DNA of 64,000 nucleotides from Clarkia xantiana subsp. parviflora (taxonomy: Eukaryota > Streptophyta > Magnoliopsida > Myrtales > Onagraceae). The stretch lies in contig JAPTYO010000015.1 of assembly GCA_036873135.1 (NCBI GenBank), positions 5,416,839-5,480,838 of the forward strand, read 5' to 3'. Of the stretch, positions 46,202 through 58,879 are shown one piece after another. Each line of letters starts with the position of its first letter. Within the stretch, counting starts at the first letter, position 1. The notes below the pieces were generated by a model that made no database searches, was not told the origin of the DNA, and saw nothing but the letters and a program-made list of their open reading frames with translations. The translations under genes and the position numbers were made by a program.

Positions 46202-46897
46202 GACGGCGAGCAAGTCCATTGGGCCTCGTGAAAGGCCTGGAAGGCCCAAAAGCCCAGTATGAAGGGTCCCGATGTTAGCGATCCCGATATATGAGCTGAA
46301 TGCTCCCGACAAAGAAGCCTCTGAGTAGGCCCCGATATGCCTTTGAGAAGGCCCCGATAATAAAGCCCCGAGGAGGCTGGACCTGTCTCGTGAGACAAAG
46401 GGTCCTGGGTGGTGACCTAGAATGAGATAACTCTGGAGTCCCCGATATGAATTGGGACTTGTGATCAGAGGATAAGACCGAGAAACCCGCCTACTAGATA
46501 GAGTAGTGGGGAGACGGTTAAGATACAGATAACCTCCCCCGAGATACGCAGGGCGTGCCCGAGATACGCGGAGAGTGGGCGAGATACGCGGAGCGTGGGG
46601 CGAGATATATGGAATCCCGAACGAGATATGCAGAATCGTGGGTAAAACTGCCAGGCGCGGTTACAGGTAACTGAGTAACTTCCCCTCCTATATAAAGGAG
46701 GAAGTTACCTCAGAAAACACACATTCTAATACGAGCTTAGATTACTGCTTACCACTCCATCATTCATATACTCATTTAAGCATCGGAGAGGGATTCTGGG
46801 TCACCACCCAGGTCATCCCCTTTTGCAGGATTACGCGGAGCCCAGGAGTTCAAGCTTTCCGTCAAGAACGTAACGGAGCTTCGCCCGTGATCCAACA
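46202..46897 (+). repeat. A1 3' LTR, second part
   Basis: Starts with the other target copy gacgg (46202-46206) and continues the 5' LTR sequence to GTGATCCAACA, then the flank GTATG. It keeps the U3 repeats and the TATA palindrome (about 46676-46711). Confidence 0.92.
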
Positions 46898-46902
46898 GTA
46901 TG

Positions 46903-47955
46903 TTCAAATTATTTATGTTACATTAGTGTGGCAAAAAGAAATTACATTAGATTATCTTTCACTAATATCACTAATATATGGGAGATACTTGACAAATTAA
47001 ATAAATTTATATCTCTAAATATAACAACAGTCTATATTTTTAATATAATTATAATGTCTAATAAATAAATGAGTTAGTATCCCTATTTAATATAAATGAA
47101 TATAGACAAAATATGTAATAAATGTTACTTAATTTAATGTTTTTATTATAAAATAATAAAATATATAAAATTAGTGAGTCATTAATCCTATATTAAGTAG
47201 GTTAGTAAAAAAAATAGACAACTGGCCAAACAAAAATTTAGTTCCTAATTAAACAAATAAATATATACCGGCTTACAAAAAAAAGTTAAAAATCATAGAG
47301 TTTGGAAAATTTTGTGTTATGGTTTTTGGTATTATAAAAAGTGCAAAGTTAATATAAAATTTTTTTTTCAAACTAATGCGAATAATTTATTTTCCCGAAA
47401 AAATACGGATTATTTAGAAAACGTGACTTGATAATAAAAATAAAATAAATCTAAATAGTATTTTGTAATAAAAATTATATATGTCAATTTGAAATTAATG
47501 ATTGGCCAATTTTTTTTTCTTTCTAAAGTAATGTATATTTTTCAAATTTAGGAAATTTAACTATTAACATAGGATATATATATATATATTATACTATACT
47601 ACGTGAAATTAAATTAAAGATAATAATTTTTAAAATTTAACAATTGAAAAATTAGGAAAGATATGTAACAATTATATAAGCAAATTCTAAATTAATATAA
47701 TATTAAATTTCAAGTTAAGAAAATTTGACAGTTAATTACTAATATATACATACTCTAATTACTAATTTTTTTTGCCAAATACTATATTTACTATTAGTAT
47801 GTGAAATTAGATTGCATTAAATATAAATAATTTCCATATTTAACAATTAAAAGTAGGATATATATATATATATTATATAGCAAAAGACATTGATTAGATT
47901 ACCTGAATACAAATATTTTCTTTGGTAGTTTTGCCAAAATTTCAAAAATGATTTA
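46903..47955. other. AT-rich intergenic DNA between A1 and A2
   Basis: No gene, RNA or element end recognised; short TA-repeat tracts near 47575 and 47860. Confidence 0.5.
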
Positions 47956-47960
47956 TACAC

Positions 47961-48722
47961 TATTGGATCACGAGCGAAGCTCCGTTACGTCCTTGACGGA
48001 AAGCTTTGGACTCCTGGGCTCCGCGTAATCCTGCAAAAGGGGATGACCTGGGTGGTGACCCAGAATCCCTCTCCGATGCTTAAATGAGTATGGTGATCAA
48101 TGGGTGGTAAGCAAAGTCTAAGTTCGTATTAGCGTACTCGATTTTCTGAGGTAACCTCCTCCTTTATATAGAAGGAGGAGTTACTCAGTTACCTATTACT
48201 GCGCTTGGCAGTTTTACCCACGATTCCGTGTATCTCGCCATGATTCCGTATATCTCGGCTAGGATTCCGTATATCTCGCCCCACGCTCCGCGTATCTTAC
48301 CCATACCTCCGCGTATCTCGGGCACGCCCTGCGTATCTCGGGGGAGATTATCTATATCTCAACCGTCTTCCCACTACTCTCATCTAGTAGGCGGGTTTCT
48401 CGGTCTTATCCTCTGATCACAAGTCTCGACTCCTGTCGGGGACTCCAGAGTTGTCTCATTCTAGATCACCACCCAGGACCTTCAGTCTCTACGGGACAGG
48501 TCCAGCCTCTGCGGGGCTTTATTATCGGGGCCTTTACTAAGGCATATCGGGGCCTACTCAGAGGCTTCTTATCGGGAGCATTCAGCTCATTCATCGGGAC
48601 CGCTAAAGTCGGGACCCTTCGTGCTGGGCCTCTGGGCCTTCCAGGCTTTTCACGAGGCCCACTGGACCTACTCGCCGTCCATTGGCTGTTAACGGGGCTA
48701 GCGATTACATCGGAACCCATCA
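47961..48722 (-). repeat. A2 3' LTR (762 bp)
   Basis: The outer terminus reads TATTGG instead of TGTTGG, a change at the second base that would impair re-integration. The TATA palindrome is at about 48150-48185 and the U3 repeats at 48225-48345. Confidence 0.93.
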
Positions 48723-49213
48723 TTTGCCCCCAAGACATGGGGGACTTTTAGTTCGTCATGTCTTCCAGTCCAAATCTTTTGACCTCTCTTGTCGAAGGTT
48801 CTCGCTTTCATGCCTTCCGATACCACCATCGGGGGCCTTTGTCTTTGCACTTCCCGATACCACCGTCGGGGACTTTTACCTTCACATTCCTTGATGCCTC
48901 TTTGTCGAAGGCTTTTATTTCCATACCCTCTGATACCACTGTCGGAGGTTTTTGCCTTGCGTGTGATCGTTACATAACAGAGTCTCTTACTCATGATTGC
49001 CTTGGGCCCACCAGGCCCCATGGGCAGTTGCCAAATCCGAGGAGACTCCTCGGTTACTGTAGCATTAAATGCCTAGGGATAAGGAAACGACGCTCACATC
49101 AGCGTGACTGTCGTTTTCTGAAAAAGGCACTCATTACGTCACCATCGTCTTTTCTGTACTGTCCCTCAGTCTTCGACGGTCGAGATTAAGTCCGTCCAGT
49201 TTGTTATTTTGCT

Positions 49214-49220
49214 TATAAAA
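49214..49220 (+). promoter_or_regulatory. Antisense promoter TATA box of A2
   Basis: TATAAAA lies 84 bp before the plus-strand ATG at 49304 and is conserved in A3 with its surrounding 'gcttataaaagctaagacc'. Confidence 0.6.
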
Positions 49221-49303
49221 GCTAAGACCTGGGCAATATTCTTCTTCACCGTCTCCATTTTCGGAAGTGCCTCCGTTTTTGGACCTGAAGTTTTCTTCTC
49301 CCC

Positions 49304-49797
49304 ATGTCTTTTGCTCCTCAAGTGATTCAAGACTTCACCATGTCTGGTAAGGTTTCCTTCTCCATCTCTTGCTTGCTTCTTTACTTAGCTTAATTGTATT
49401 TTTCCAAATGAGCTTAACATTCCTTTCAACGGCTAATTTCAGATGGTGGATCTAGTTTCGAGGGGAGGAAGCCTTTCAACTTCGACTATGTTCTGAACGA
49501 GATTTTCAGCACTGCTTATGATGCAGCTCTCCGGGAAGGATGTATCATTTCCCCCAAAGAGGCCGATGCTCAAGGCCGGAAACGCATACCACAAGTTCAG
49601 AGTGAAGAGGAGCTGTTTCTTCATCGGAAACTCCTCGATCCCATGATTCTAATAGCCAGTCTTCCAACGGATTCTAATAGCCAGTCTTCCAACGGATTCT
49701 AACAGCCATTCCTCCAACGGCTGACCCTGTGGAGCCTTCTGCCACCAACTCCGTGGATCCAACTCCTGCTGACACCGCCAATAAGGACCAAGCTTAA
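49304..49797 (+). pseudogene. A2 miniature antisense gene (deletion derivative, disrupted)
   Basis: Exon 1 (49304-49346) and the start of exon 2 (from 49443) correspond to the N-terminus of the A1 antisense gene: shared 'YDAALREGCI' against 'YEAALREGCI' and the same ATGTCTG|GTAAGG splice donor. The end ('NKDQA') corresponds to the last residues of the A1 protein ('NKDQV'). The transposase-like domain, linker and coiled coil between them are absent. A duplicated 'tctaatagccagtcttcc' segment near 49650-49700 shifts the frame into an early stop, so the copy is broken compared with A3. Confidence 0.7.
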
Positions 49798-50018
49798 TAC
49801 CTACATCTTTTAGTCCTTGTTGCTTTTCTCCTTTGTTTCTTGTTTATCCTTTGTATCGGACCCCTTTTGGCCTTCGAGCCTTTATCTAAGGAACTTCTTT
49901 TATCTGTTTTGGCGTCGATATTCGTTTGCACTTTATCTAAAGCGGCTTAAAATTCGTTACTCAGAATGTTCCGATGCGCCATTAAAATGACTGCATACGT
50001 CCTTCCGACGTTTTACTC

Positions 50019-50434
50019 GGGACTTCACCACTTAAGGCTTCTCGTCCAAAATCGGGACTTCACCACTCAAGGTTTCTCGTCCAAAATCGGGACTTCACCA
50101 CTCAAGGTTTCTCGTCCAAAATCGGGACTTCACCACTTAAGGCTTCTCGTCCAAAATCGGGACTTCACCACTCAAGGTTTCTCGTCCAAAATCGGGACTT
50201 CACCACTTAAGGCTTCTCGTCCAAAATCGGGACTTCACCACTTAAGGTTTCTCGTCCAAAATCGGGACTTCACCACTTAAGGTTTCTCGTCCAAAAATCG
50301 GGACTTCACCACTTAAGGTTTCTCGTCCAAAATCGGGACTTCACCACTTAAGGCTTCTCGTCCAAAATCGGGACTTCACCACTTAAGGCTTCTCGTCCAA
50401 AATCGGGACTTCACCACTTGAGGCTTCTCGTCCA
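50019..50434 (-). repeat. A2 minisatellite, 12 units of 35 bp
   Basis: The units are 'gggacttcaccacttaagg' plus 'tttctcgtccaaaatc', nearly identical, head to tail with no spacers. The same unit occurs 6 times in A3 and about twice in A1. Confidence 0.95.
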
Positions 50435-50795
50435 TGCCTTTCAAGGCCATTTTCATACCCTTTAGGGCTTTCATTGCGTCTCTACTGGACGGCTTAGTCG
50501 TACCCGTTAAGGCTTTTTGTCGCATCATATAGACGACTTACACGGACCTGTTAAGGCTTTTTCATACCCGTTAAGGCTTTTGGCCGCATCATATAGACAA
50601 CTTACGCGGACCCATCAGGGTCTTTTCATACCTAGGCTTTTGGTTGCATCATATAGACGACTTACGTGTACCCCGTAGGGCTTTTGTCCGTACCTGTTAA
50701 GGCTTTTGGCCGCGTCATATAGACGACTTACGCATCCCCTGCGGGGCTTTCATCGTACCTCGGAAGGCTTTTGTCGCGTTACTCAGGACGTCTTA
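50435..50795 (-). repeat. A2 second tandem block (pro-pol side)
   Basis: 'gcttttggccgcatcatat' and 'agacgacttacg' phrases recur four to five times with a period of about 60-70 bp; homologous to A1 31137-31500. Confidence 0.85.
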
Positions 50796-50923
50796 CTAAC
50801 AGTTAGAATAAATTTGAAAGCAATTTGATCGGAAGGCAATTTCTTTTATTCATTAATAACTCAAAATAGGCTTACATCGGATCTTATTGATAGACAATTT
50901 GCGCCCTTCACGGCGGCTTAATA

Positions 50924-53900
50924 TCAAACATGATACTTCTTCAAGTGTTCGCCACTGAAGGAATGCTTCCATGTCTTGCCTTCGAGATCCTCTAACTTTT
51001 ATGCATTGGGCACTGGCATCCCTACGATCTTGTAAGGTCCTTCCCATTTTGGTGACAGCTTGTTGATCCGATCTTGATGAACAAACTCATTCCTCCGCCA
51101 GACAAGTTCTCCCACGAAGAATTTTCGGGACCTGACACGCCGATTATAATATCGGGCTGTTGCCAGACGCATTCGGGCCTGGACTTCATCAGCCTTCCAC
51201 CTCTTTTCCTCGAGTAGGTCTAAGTCCAGACGTCTCATTTCCTCGTTTGTCAGAGGCTCGTAATATTTCGCGCGGTGGGACGCCACCGCTATCTCCACGG
51301 GAGCGACTGCCTCCGTGCCATAAACCAGGCCAAACGGAGTTTCTCCTGTTGATTGCTTGGGTGTTGTTCTCACAGCCCATAGCACATTCTCGAGCTCATC
51401 CAGCCAATGGCCCTGCAAGGCATAGACTCTCTTCTTCAAGCCATCCATCACGATCTTGTTGGCTGACTCCACCTGGCCATTGGTCTGAGCGTGGCGGACT
51501 GAAGCGGTCCGATGCTCGATGTTTAGTTCTTCCAGATACTCCTTCAACTGAGCCCCATTGAACGGAGGGCCGTTGTCGCTGATCAAAACTCGCGGGACCC
51601 CGTATCGGGATATGATCTGAGTCTGAAGGAACTTGAGGATCTGCTGCCCCGTCGTTCTAGCCAATGCTTTAGCCTCTATCCACTTTGAGAAGTAGTCGAT
51701 AGCCACAAGTAAGTACTTGCACTGACCTCTCGCTTGGGGAAGTGTTCCCACCAAGTCAATTCCCCATTGCGCGAAGGGCCATGCACTCCTGATGGGCATT
51801 ATGTCTGCGGCGGGAGCCACGATATTTGGAGCATACCTCTGGCATGCGTCACAGGATCGGACCATCGCGGTCGCTTCTTTGTTCATCGAGGGCCAGTAGT
51901 AGCCTAAGTTCAATGCCTTCCTCACTAGGGATCGGGCTCCTTCATGGCAGGCCGCGACTCCTTCGTGTAGCTCCCTCAGGATCCGATTTGTGTCAGGCTC
52001 TGCTACGCATTTTAGAAAAGGCTTTACGTACCCTTTTTTGTACAACTGGTTGTCCACCATTGCATAGTTGTCCGCAATTCGCCGTAACCTGACAGCTGCC
52101 ACTTTGTCATCGGGGAGTACCCCCGTAGTTAGGTATGTAACCATCGGGGTCATCCAAGTGGACTTCTCTTCTTCCTCCGATCCTGTCTCAATGGCACAGA
52201 TCTCCGCCGGATCAATATTTGAGATAATCACCTTCTCTAGGAAATGCACCTTCCGATTCTCCTCGGGGGCCACTCCCAGGGTAAACTTACTTAAGGCATC
52301 TGCTTCCGCGTTCTCTTCCCTCGGGATCGCCTCGATATCAAAGCTTTTGAAGCTTCCCTTCAAAGTCTGCACCTCGTGCAAATATTTCTTCATTGTCGGG
52401 CTCTTAGCTTCATAGTTCCCCTGGACTTGATTTACAACCAAGCTAGCATCGCATTTCACTTTTAAATGGTCGACCCCCGTACCCTTGGCAATCTTAAGGC
52501 CTGTGATGAGAGCCTCATATTCCGCTTCGTTGTTGGTAGCTTTGAATGTCAACGCCAAGGCATATCGTAGGGGCTCGCCTCCGCCGGGCGGTATCAATAT
52601 GAATCCTGCCCCCGAGCCTTCTACACTCGATGAACCATCAGTGTACATCTCCCAAGTATTCTCCTCATTTGGCTGTTCTGGCTGCTGTTCTGTTGTCGGG
52701 ACTTCCCCCATGGTTGCCCCCTCTGCGGGACCCGTTACTTCCAGATCGGGTGCCGTAGACTCAGCTATGAAATCTGCCAATGCCTGGCCCTTAATAGCAG
52801 TTCTCGGAGCAAAATGAATGCGAAATTCCGTCAGCTCGATGGCCCATTTTACTAATCTCCCTGACGCCTCCGGTCGGTTCAAAAAGTGTTTCAGGGGCTG
52901 ATTAGTCAGTACCGTGACTTCATGGGCATGGAAGTAAGGTCGCAGTTTTCGAGCGGCAATAATCAACGCGAAGAGATACTTCTCAATAGCGGGATAATTT
53001 ATTTCAGACTTGGCAAACGCCTTGCTTACATAATAGATAGGCACTTGGTTGCCCTTGACAATTTTAATCAAAACAGAACTAACAGCCACATCAGAAATAG
53101 CCAAATAGAGATAGAGCGGCTCGCCTGGAACTGGTTTCGCCAACGGCGGAAGGGTACGGAGGTGCTGCTTGAGTGCCTGGAACTCCTCCTCGCACTTGTC
53201 GGTCCATTCGAACTTCTTGTTGGCCCTCAGTACATCAAAAAATGGCATAGCTCGATCACTTGCCTTGGATAGGAAGCGATTCATCGCGGCCAACCGGCCA
53301 TTCAGCACCTGGACCTCCCGATGAGTCCTCGGGGACTGCATCTCTTCGATTGCTCGCAGCTTCTCAGGGTTCACCTCGATTCCTCTCTGGCTCACCATGA
53401 ACCCTAGGAACTTCCCTGAGTTCACCCCGAAAGCACATTTGTCGGGGTTCAGCCGAACCTGATGGAACTTCATCCTCTCAAATGCCGCCGCCAAATTCTG
53501 GACATGGTCTCCTGCCTGTCGGGACTTCATCAGCATGTCGTCCACATATGCCTCCATGGTTTTCCCCAGCATGTCCCCGAACAACTTGTTCACCATCCGC
53601 TGGTAAGTTGCTCCGGCATTGATCAATCCGAAGGGCATCACGCCGTAATGGTAGACGTCACTGTCAGCGTAAAAAGCTGTGTGGGGGGCATCCTCCTTCG
53701 CCATCTTGATCTGATTGTACCCGGAGTAGGCGTCCATGAAGCTTAGCAGCTCATGTCCCGATGTGGCATCCACCAACTGGTCAATCCTCGGGAGCGGGTA
53801 GCAGTCCTTCGGGCAGGCTTTGTTCAAGTCGCGGAAGTCGACACACATCTGCCACTTTCCGTTACTCTTTCGCACCAACACTGGGTTAGCCACCCAAGTC

Positions 53901-56584
53901 TGGAATCGGAGCTCCTTGATGAATCCAGCATCGAGCAGTCTTGCCCACCTCTTGCTGAATCGTGATCCTCTTGTCCGCGCCCACCGGACGCCTTCTCTGC
54001 GCGATAGGCTTGATTGCGGGGTCTATCTTCAGCTCGTGCACTATCATGTCGGGGCTGATTCCTGGCATATCACTCGGGGACCAGGCAAACAACTCCTTAA
54101 ACTCCTTCAAGAGCTCAATCAACTCTCGGGCTCTTTCCTCCGACAAAGCAGAGCCGATCTTTACCTTCCTCTGAGGCCCATCGATCTCCACTTCCTTCAA
54201 ATCCTCCATGGGGGCGGGACGCCCATACTCCTCTCGAGGATCGGTATCAGTTTGAAGGACAGTCATGGCCTCCCTTCTTCTCCGTCGGGTGGCGTTAACG
54301 TAGCATTTTCGCGATGCCACTTGGTCGCCCTTGACCTCTCCGACCCCGTTATCAGTCGGGAACTTCATCTTCTGGTGGACCGTCGAGGCGACGGCCATAA
54401 GGGGGTTGATGGTGGTCCTCCCGATGATCGCGTTGTATGCCCCCGCGGACTCCACGACGACGAAATCCACGTTTCGCCTCTCCATTTTCCAGCCACTACC
54501 AAACTCTACTGGTAAGGTAATCATTCCCAACGGATAGGAAGTGGAGCCAGAGAATCCCACCATCGGGAAGTCCACCTGTGTCAGGTCCTTCTTCGTCTTT
54601 CCCATGGCTTCCAGGGCGTCCATGAAAAGAATATCGGAGGAGCTCCCTCCGTCTATCAAGATCCGCTTCATCTCGAACCCGTCCACGTCCAGGGTCACGA
54701 CTAAGGCATCGTCGTGAGGGCTTTCCACGCCTACTAGATCCTCCGCCGAGAAAGAAATTACCATTTCCTCCTTCAGGGTCCACGATCGGGACCTTTTTCC
54801 TAGCACCACCGCGGCAGATATGCGGGAAGCGTAGTTCTCCCGAGAGGCAGAGGTATCTCCTCCCGCCGCCATTCCTCCATGGATGACGTTGATAGTTCCG
54901 CGCCTCTCTTTACGGGCACCTGAACCCGAGGCCTCGTGCTCGACCTTCTTCTTCTTCGGGGATCGGTCGCGGGACTTGGAACGGGATCGTGACCGACTTC
55001 TGGAACGGGATCGGCACCGCCCCTTCCCGACGAACTCTTTCAGCTTTCCCTTTTGGATCAGCTTTTCAATCTCCTTCTTCAGCTCCCGACAGTTCTCAGT
55101 GTCGTGACCATTGGCTCGATGGTAGCGACAGTAACGGTCGGGACGGCCTCCTAGGAATTCGCCTTCTTTCCTCGGGGGGGTATCGAGCGAGACCTTGTCT
55201 GTCCATCACAGCTAACACAGAGGTCATCGAGTTATTGATGGGAACAGCCCGACCCTCTCGGATGTCCTTCCTCGGAGGACGCTTGTCTTCTCTTTTATCG
55301 GGACGACCACGGTTCCTACTTCCCTCCGACTTGTCGCTCCCCTTGCGATCATCCGACAGCTTGGACGATGGCTTTCCTCTTCCCGACTTCGGGGGATCGA
55401 GTTCTCCAGCAGCAATCTTCGACTCCTGGACGTCGATTTGCTGTTTCACCCTCGCCTGCAGGGCCTCCATACTCCACACAGCCTTCGCGGCTACGCTATG
55501 CATTAGGTCGGAACCGTACGGAGCGCTCAAGTTCCGCAGGAAAGTGCGGATGGTCTCACCCTCCGAAATTTCTTCATCAATCTCCGCGGCACTGGCAGTG
55601 AATCGCTGGTAGTAGTATGCCAACGATTCGTCGGGCCTCTGCACCACCTGAGTCAAGGATCTCACGCTCTTCAGAAGGCGTCTTCGACCTTGATACTGCT
55701 TGATGAAGCGATCGTGCATATCGGCCCAGCAAGTGATGCTTCCTGGAGGGAGGCTGAAGAACCAAGTCATGGCCCTTTCTCCCAGGGTTATCGGGAACAA
55801 TGAGCATATGAGATCATCGTTCGATGTTCGTCCCATACAGGCCTGGACGTGCCTCTGCACATGGCGAACTGGGTCCCCCTCACCATCGTACTCCTTGATG
55901 GTCGGAATACCTAGCCCAGGCGGGGCTACGGTATCGATCAGCCGTGGCACGAAAGGATGGCTGGACCGATCCCTCAGCTCCGATGTCATCTGCTTCTGAT
56001 CACCCATGCAGATGCTCACGATCTTCACCACCTGATCGGGGGTGATGGGGCCATTCAGGGGAATGGTCCTGTTCTGCACCGGTCCTGGGCCGTCGACCAC
56101 GAACTTCTCCAGGTGTGCTGGTTCCTTGCCCTTATTCCTGAGTGGAACCTCCTGTTCCTCCGGGTCTACCCTCGGCGGGGGTGGTGGTAATTCTTCTCGC
56201 GGAGGCAACTCCTCCGCTCTCCTGGCGGCCTCCCTCTTATCCATCAAGGCCTCCATGGCGGCCAAGAACATGGGCATAGCCTCCGCTACTGCCTTGGCCA
56301 ACTCCGAGATCGAAGACGACCCTTCTTCCCTTCGCGGGACTCCTTCTCTTCCATGGCCCACCGGGTTTGGGGGAGCCTCATCTTCCTCCCTACGCGGGAC
56401 ATCCTGCCTGTTCGTCTCAGCGTCTCGGACTGAGACCTCATAGCCATCACCTTGCCCCCCCTGTCTGGGAGAGAGCAGGGTTCTCACCTTGTTCAGCAAC
56501 GCGTTCCGGCAACGGGGAATTCACAGTTCCTGCGGGACGGGAACTGCCAGCCTGAACTTGCTTCTTTTTGCCACCACCGGCCAT
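50924..56584 (-). pseudogene. A2 gag-pol polyprotein, three frameshifts and one late stop
   Basis: The ATG is at 56584-56582, with the same first residues as A1. Domain order matches A1: gag with zinc knuckle (about 55130-55080), RS-rich stretch (55030-54970), protease IDGGSSSD (about 54655), RT with intact YVDD (about 53555), two RNase H domains, and integrase with DDE. Frameshifts occur in a C-run (56455-56461), in a G-run (55174-55180), and by one extra base near 53945. A TAC-to-TAA change at 50999-51001 removes the last 25 or so residues. From 53893 to 50999 the frame is open for 964 codons, so RT to integrase is intact. Two of the frameshifts are in homopolymers and might be sequencing errors. 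Confidence 0.92.
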
Positions 56585-56620
56585 TGATCTGGTAGAAGCT
56601 ATCTTGAATTTTCGTAAGCT

Positions 56621-56637
56621 TCCCACAGACGGGGCCA
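56621..56637 (-). promoter_or_regulatory. A2 primer-binding site
   Basis: The minus strand reads tggccccgtctgtggga, one base different from A1 (TGGCGCC), placed next to the 5' LTR end. Confidence 0.7.
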
Positions 56638-56638
56638 A

Positions 56639-57400
56639 TGTTGGATCACGAGCGAAGCTCCGTTACGTCCTTGACGGAAAGCTTTGGACTCCTGGGCTCC
56701 GCGTAATCCTGCAAAAGGGGATGACCTGGGCGGTGACCCAGAATCCCTCTCCGATGCTTAAATGAGTATGGTGATCAATGGGTGGTAAGCAAAGTCTAAG
56801 TTCGTATTAGCGTACTCGATTTTCTGAGGTAACCTCCTCCTTTATATAGAAGAAGGAGTTACTCAGTTACCTGTTACTGCGCTTGGCAGTTTTACCCACG
56901 ATTCCGTGTATCTCGCCATGATTCCGTATATCTCGGCTAGGATTCCGTATATCTCGCCCCACGCTCCGCGTATCTTACCCATACCTCCGCGTATCTCGGG
57001 CACGCCCTGCGTATCTCGGGGGAGATTATCTATATCTCAACCGTCTTCCCACTACTCTCATCTAGTAGGCGGGTTTCTCGGTCTTATCCTCTGATCACAA
57101 GTCTCGACCCCTGTCGGGGACTCCAGAGTTGTCTCATTCTAGATCACCACCTTGGACCTTCAGTCTCTACGGGACAGGTCCAGCCTCTGCGGGGCTTTAT
57201 TATCGGGGCCTTTACTAAGGCATATCGGGGCCTACTCAGAGGTTTCTTATTGGGAGCATTCAGCTCATTCATTGGGACCGCTAAAGTCGGGACCCTTCGT
57301 GCTGGGCCTCTGGGCCTTCCAGGCTTTTCACGAGGCCCACTGGACCTACTCGCCGTCCATTGGCTGTTAACGGGGCTAACGATTACATCGGAACCCATCA
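56639..57400 (-). repeat. A2 5' LTR (762 bp)
   Basis: Terminus TGTTGGATCAC intact on the inner side and CCCATCA on the outer. TATA palindrome at about 56828-56863, U3 repeats at 56903-57023. Confidence 0.93.
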
Positions 57401-57405
57401 TACAC

Positions 57406-58111
57406 CAAAATTTCAAACTTATATGGAAGCTAGAGAAATGACTGTGTATATTGAACTCCCAGGGGGAGATGACGAGGGAACTTCTATTGGTTATATATTT
57501 ATATGACCAATCAACTCTCAAGTCTCAATTTCGGCTAACGATCTTCAATTCATAAGCTAAAGGTTGGATAGATGGAGTAGTTTGAAAGATAATAATAGAG
57601 TCTTTCTAGTTCTTGAAGATGCTCGAGTTGAGGAACACTTTGATTTTGTAGATTAAAATCCCTTTTCCGATCATTCGTACATTTGATGGTATATTCGACC
57701 GCCTAATAAGATGCAAGTGATATGAATGCCTGCCTTTTCTCTCGGTGGGAGGGAGATGCCCTGCCTCTGCCCATATGATGTGTATTATCACATATATTTA
57801 TTCATATTGTAGAGTGGTAATTAAAGGTGTAAGTTTTTGTAACGTTTCTTAAGAAAATAATGGTTTTTGCATGGACAATTACTTAGTTTAAGAAAGGAAG
57901 TAGTGAAACATACCCATTATATTTGTACATGTCATATGGGAATTTTATTAGTTGTCGATTTTTCGTAACACTCGTATAAATTATATTATATATGGATATT
58001 AATGATTTTTATTAGTGCATATTTTTGTTTATACAATTTCAACAAGATGCTACTAGAGTGAGCAGCTTGAAAGGGAACAAGTCATTAATAAGAGGATGAG
58101 ACAGGTAACGA
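57406..58111. other. AT-rich intergenic DNA between A2 and A3
   Basis: No gene or element end recognised. Confidence 0.5.
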
Positions 58112-58116
58112 GCTAC

Positions 58117-58879
58117 TGTTGGATCACGGGCGAAGCTCCATTACGTCCTTGACGGAAAGCTTTGGACTCCTGGGCTCCGCGTAATCCTGCAAAAGGGGAT
58201 GACCTGGGTGGTGACCCAGAATCCCTCTCCGATGCTTAAATGAGTATGTGATCAATGGGGTGGTAAGCAAAAAGTCTAAGTTCGTATTAGATGATCTGCG
58301 TTTTCTGGGGTAACTTCCTCCTTTATATAGGAGGAGGAGTTGCCCAGTTACCTGTGACCATGCTTGGCCGTTGTGCCCGTGATTCCGTGTATCTCGCCAC
58401 GATTCCGTATATCTCGGTTGGGATTCCATATATCTCACCCCACGCTTCGCGTATCTTACCCGTACTCCGCGTATCTCGGGCACGCCCTGCGTATCTCGGG
58501 GGAATTATCTTTATCTCTAACTGTCTCCCACTACTCTATCTAGTAGGCGGGTTTCTCGGTCTTTATCCTCTGATCACAAGTCCCGACTCCTGTCGGAGAC
58601 TCCAGAGTTGTCTCATTCTAGATCACCACCCAGGACCTTTAGTCTCTACGGGACAGGTCCAGCCTCTGCGGGGCTTTATTATCGGGGCCTTTACTAAGGC
58701 ATATCGGGGCCTACTCGGAGGCTTCTTGTCGGGAGCATTTAGCTCATGTGTCGGGGCCGCTATCGTCGGGACCCTTAATACTGGGCCTCTGGGCCCTCCA
58801 GGCCTTTCACGAGGCCCACCGGACCTATTCGCCGTCCACTGGCTGTTAACGGGGCTAACGATTACATCGGAACCCATCA
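58117..58879 (-). repeat. A3 3' LTR (763 bp)
   Basis: TGTTGGATCAC at the outer end and CCCATCA at the inner end. Keeps the TATA palindrome (about 58319-58352) and U3 repeats (58380-58500), with many substitutions relative to A2. Confidence 0.92.

Larger units (their letters stand above)
24577..46897 (+). mobile_element. A1: complete family A Ty3/gypsy (Tat-type) element, split by B1
   Basis: The flanks are GTATG on both sides (24572-24576 and 46898-46902). The order is 5' LTR 24577-25315, primer site, gag-pol 25369-31017, tandem repeats, an antisense gene 34557-31824, a polypurine tract, and a 3' LTR 35202-35249 plus 46207-46897. Removing B1 and one copy of its target duplication gives a 3' LTR of 739 bp, exactly the 5' LTR length. 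The two LTRs differ at about eleven positions by eye, so the insertion is fairly recent. Stops in gag-pol make it non-autonomous. Confidence 0.92.
47961..57400 (-). mobile_element. A2: complete family A element, minus strand
   Basis: The target duplication TACAC is perfect at 47956-47960 and 57401-57405. In plus coordinates the order is 3' LTR 47961-48722, polypurine tract, miniature antisense gene, tandem arrays, gag-pol and 5' LTR 56639-57400. Both LTRs are 762 bp and differ at about ten positions by eye. Gag-pol carries three frameshifts and one late stop. Confidence 0.93.

Noticed and set aside
50019..50434. Possible CRISPR-like array
   Set aside because: Units are contiguous without spacers, the DNA is plant retrotransposon sequence, and no cas genes exist.
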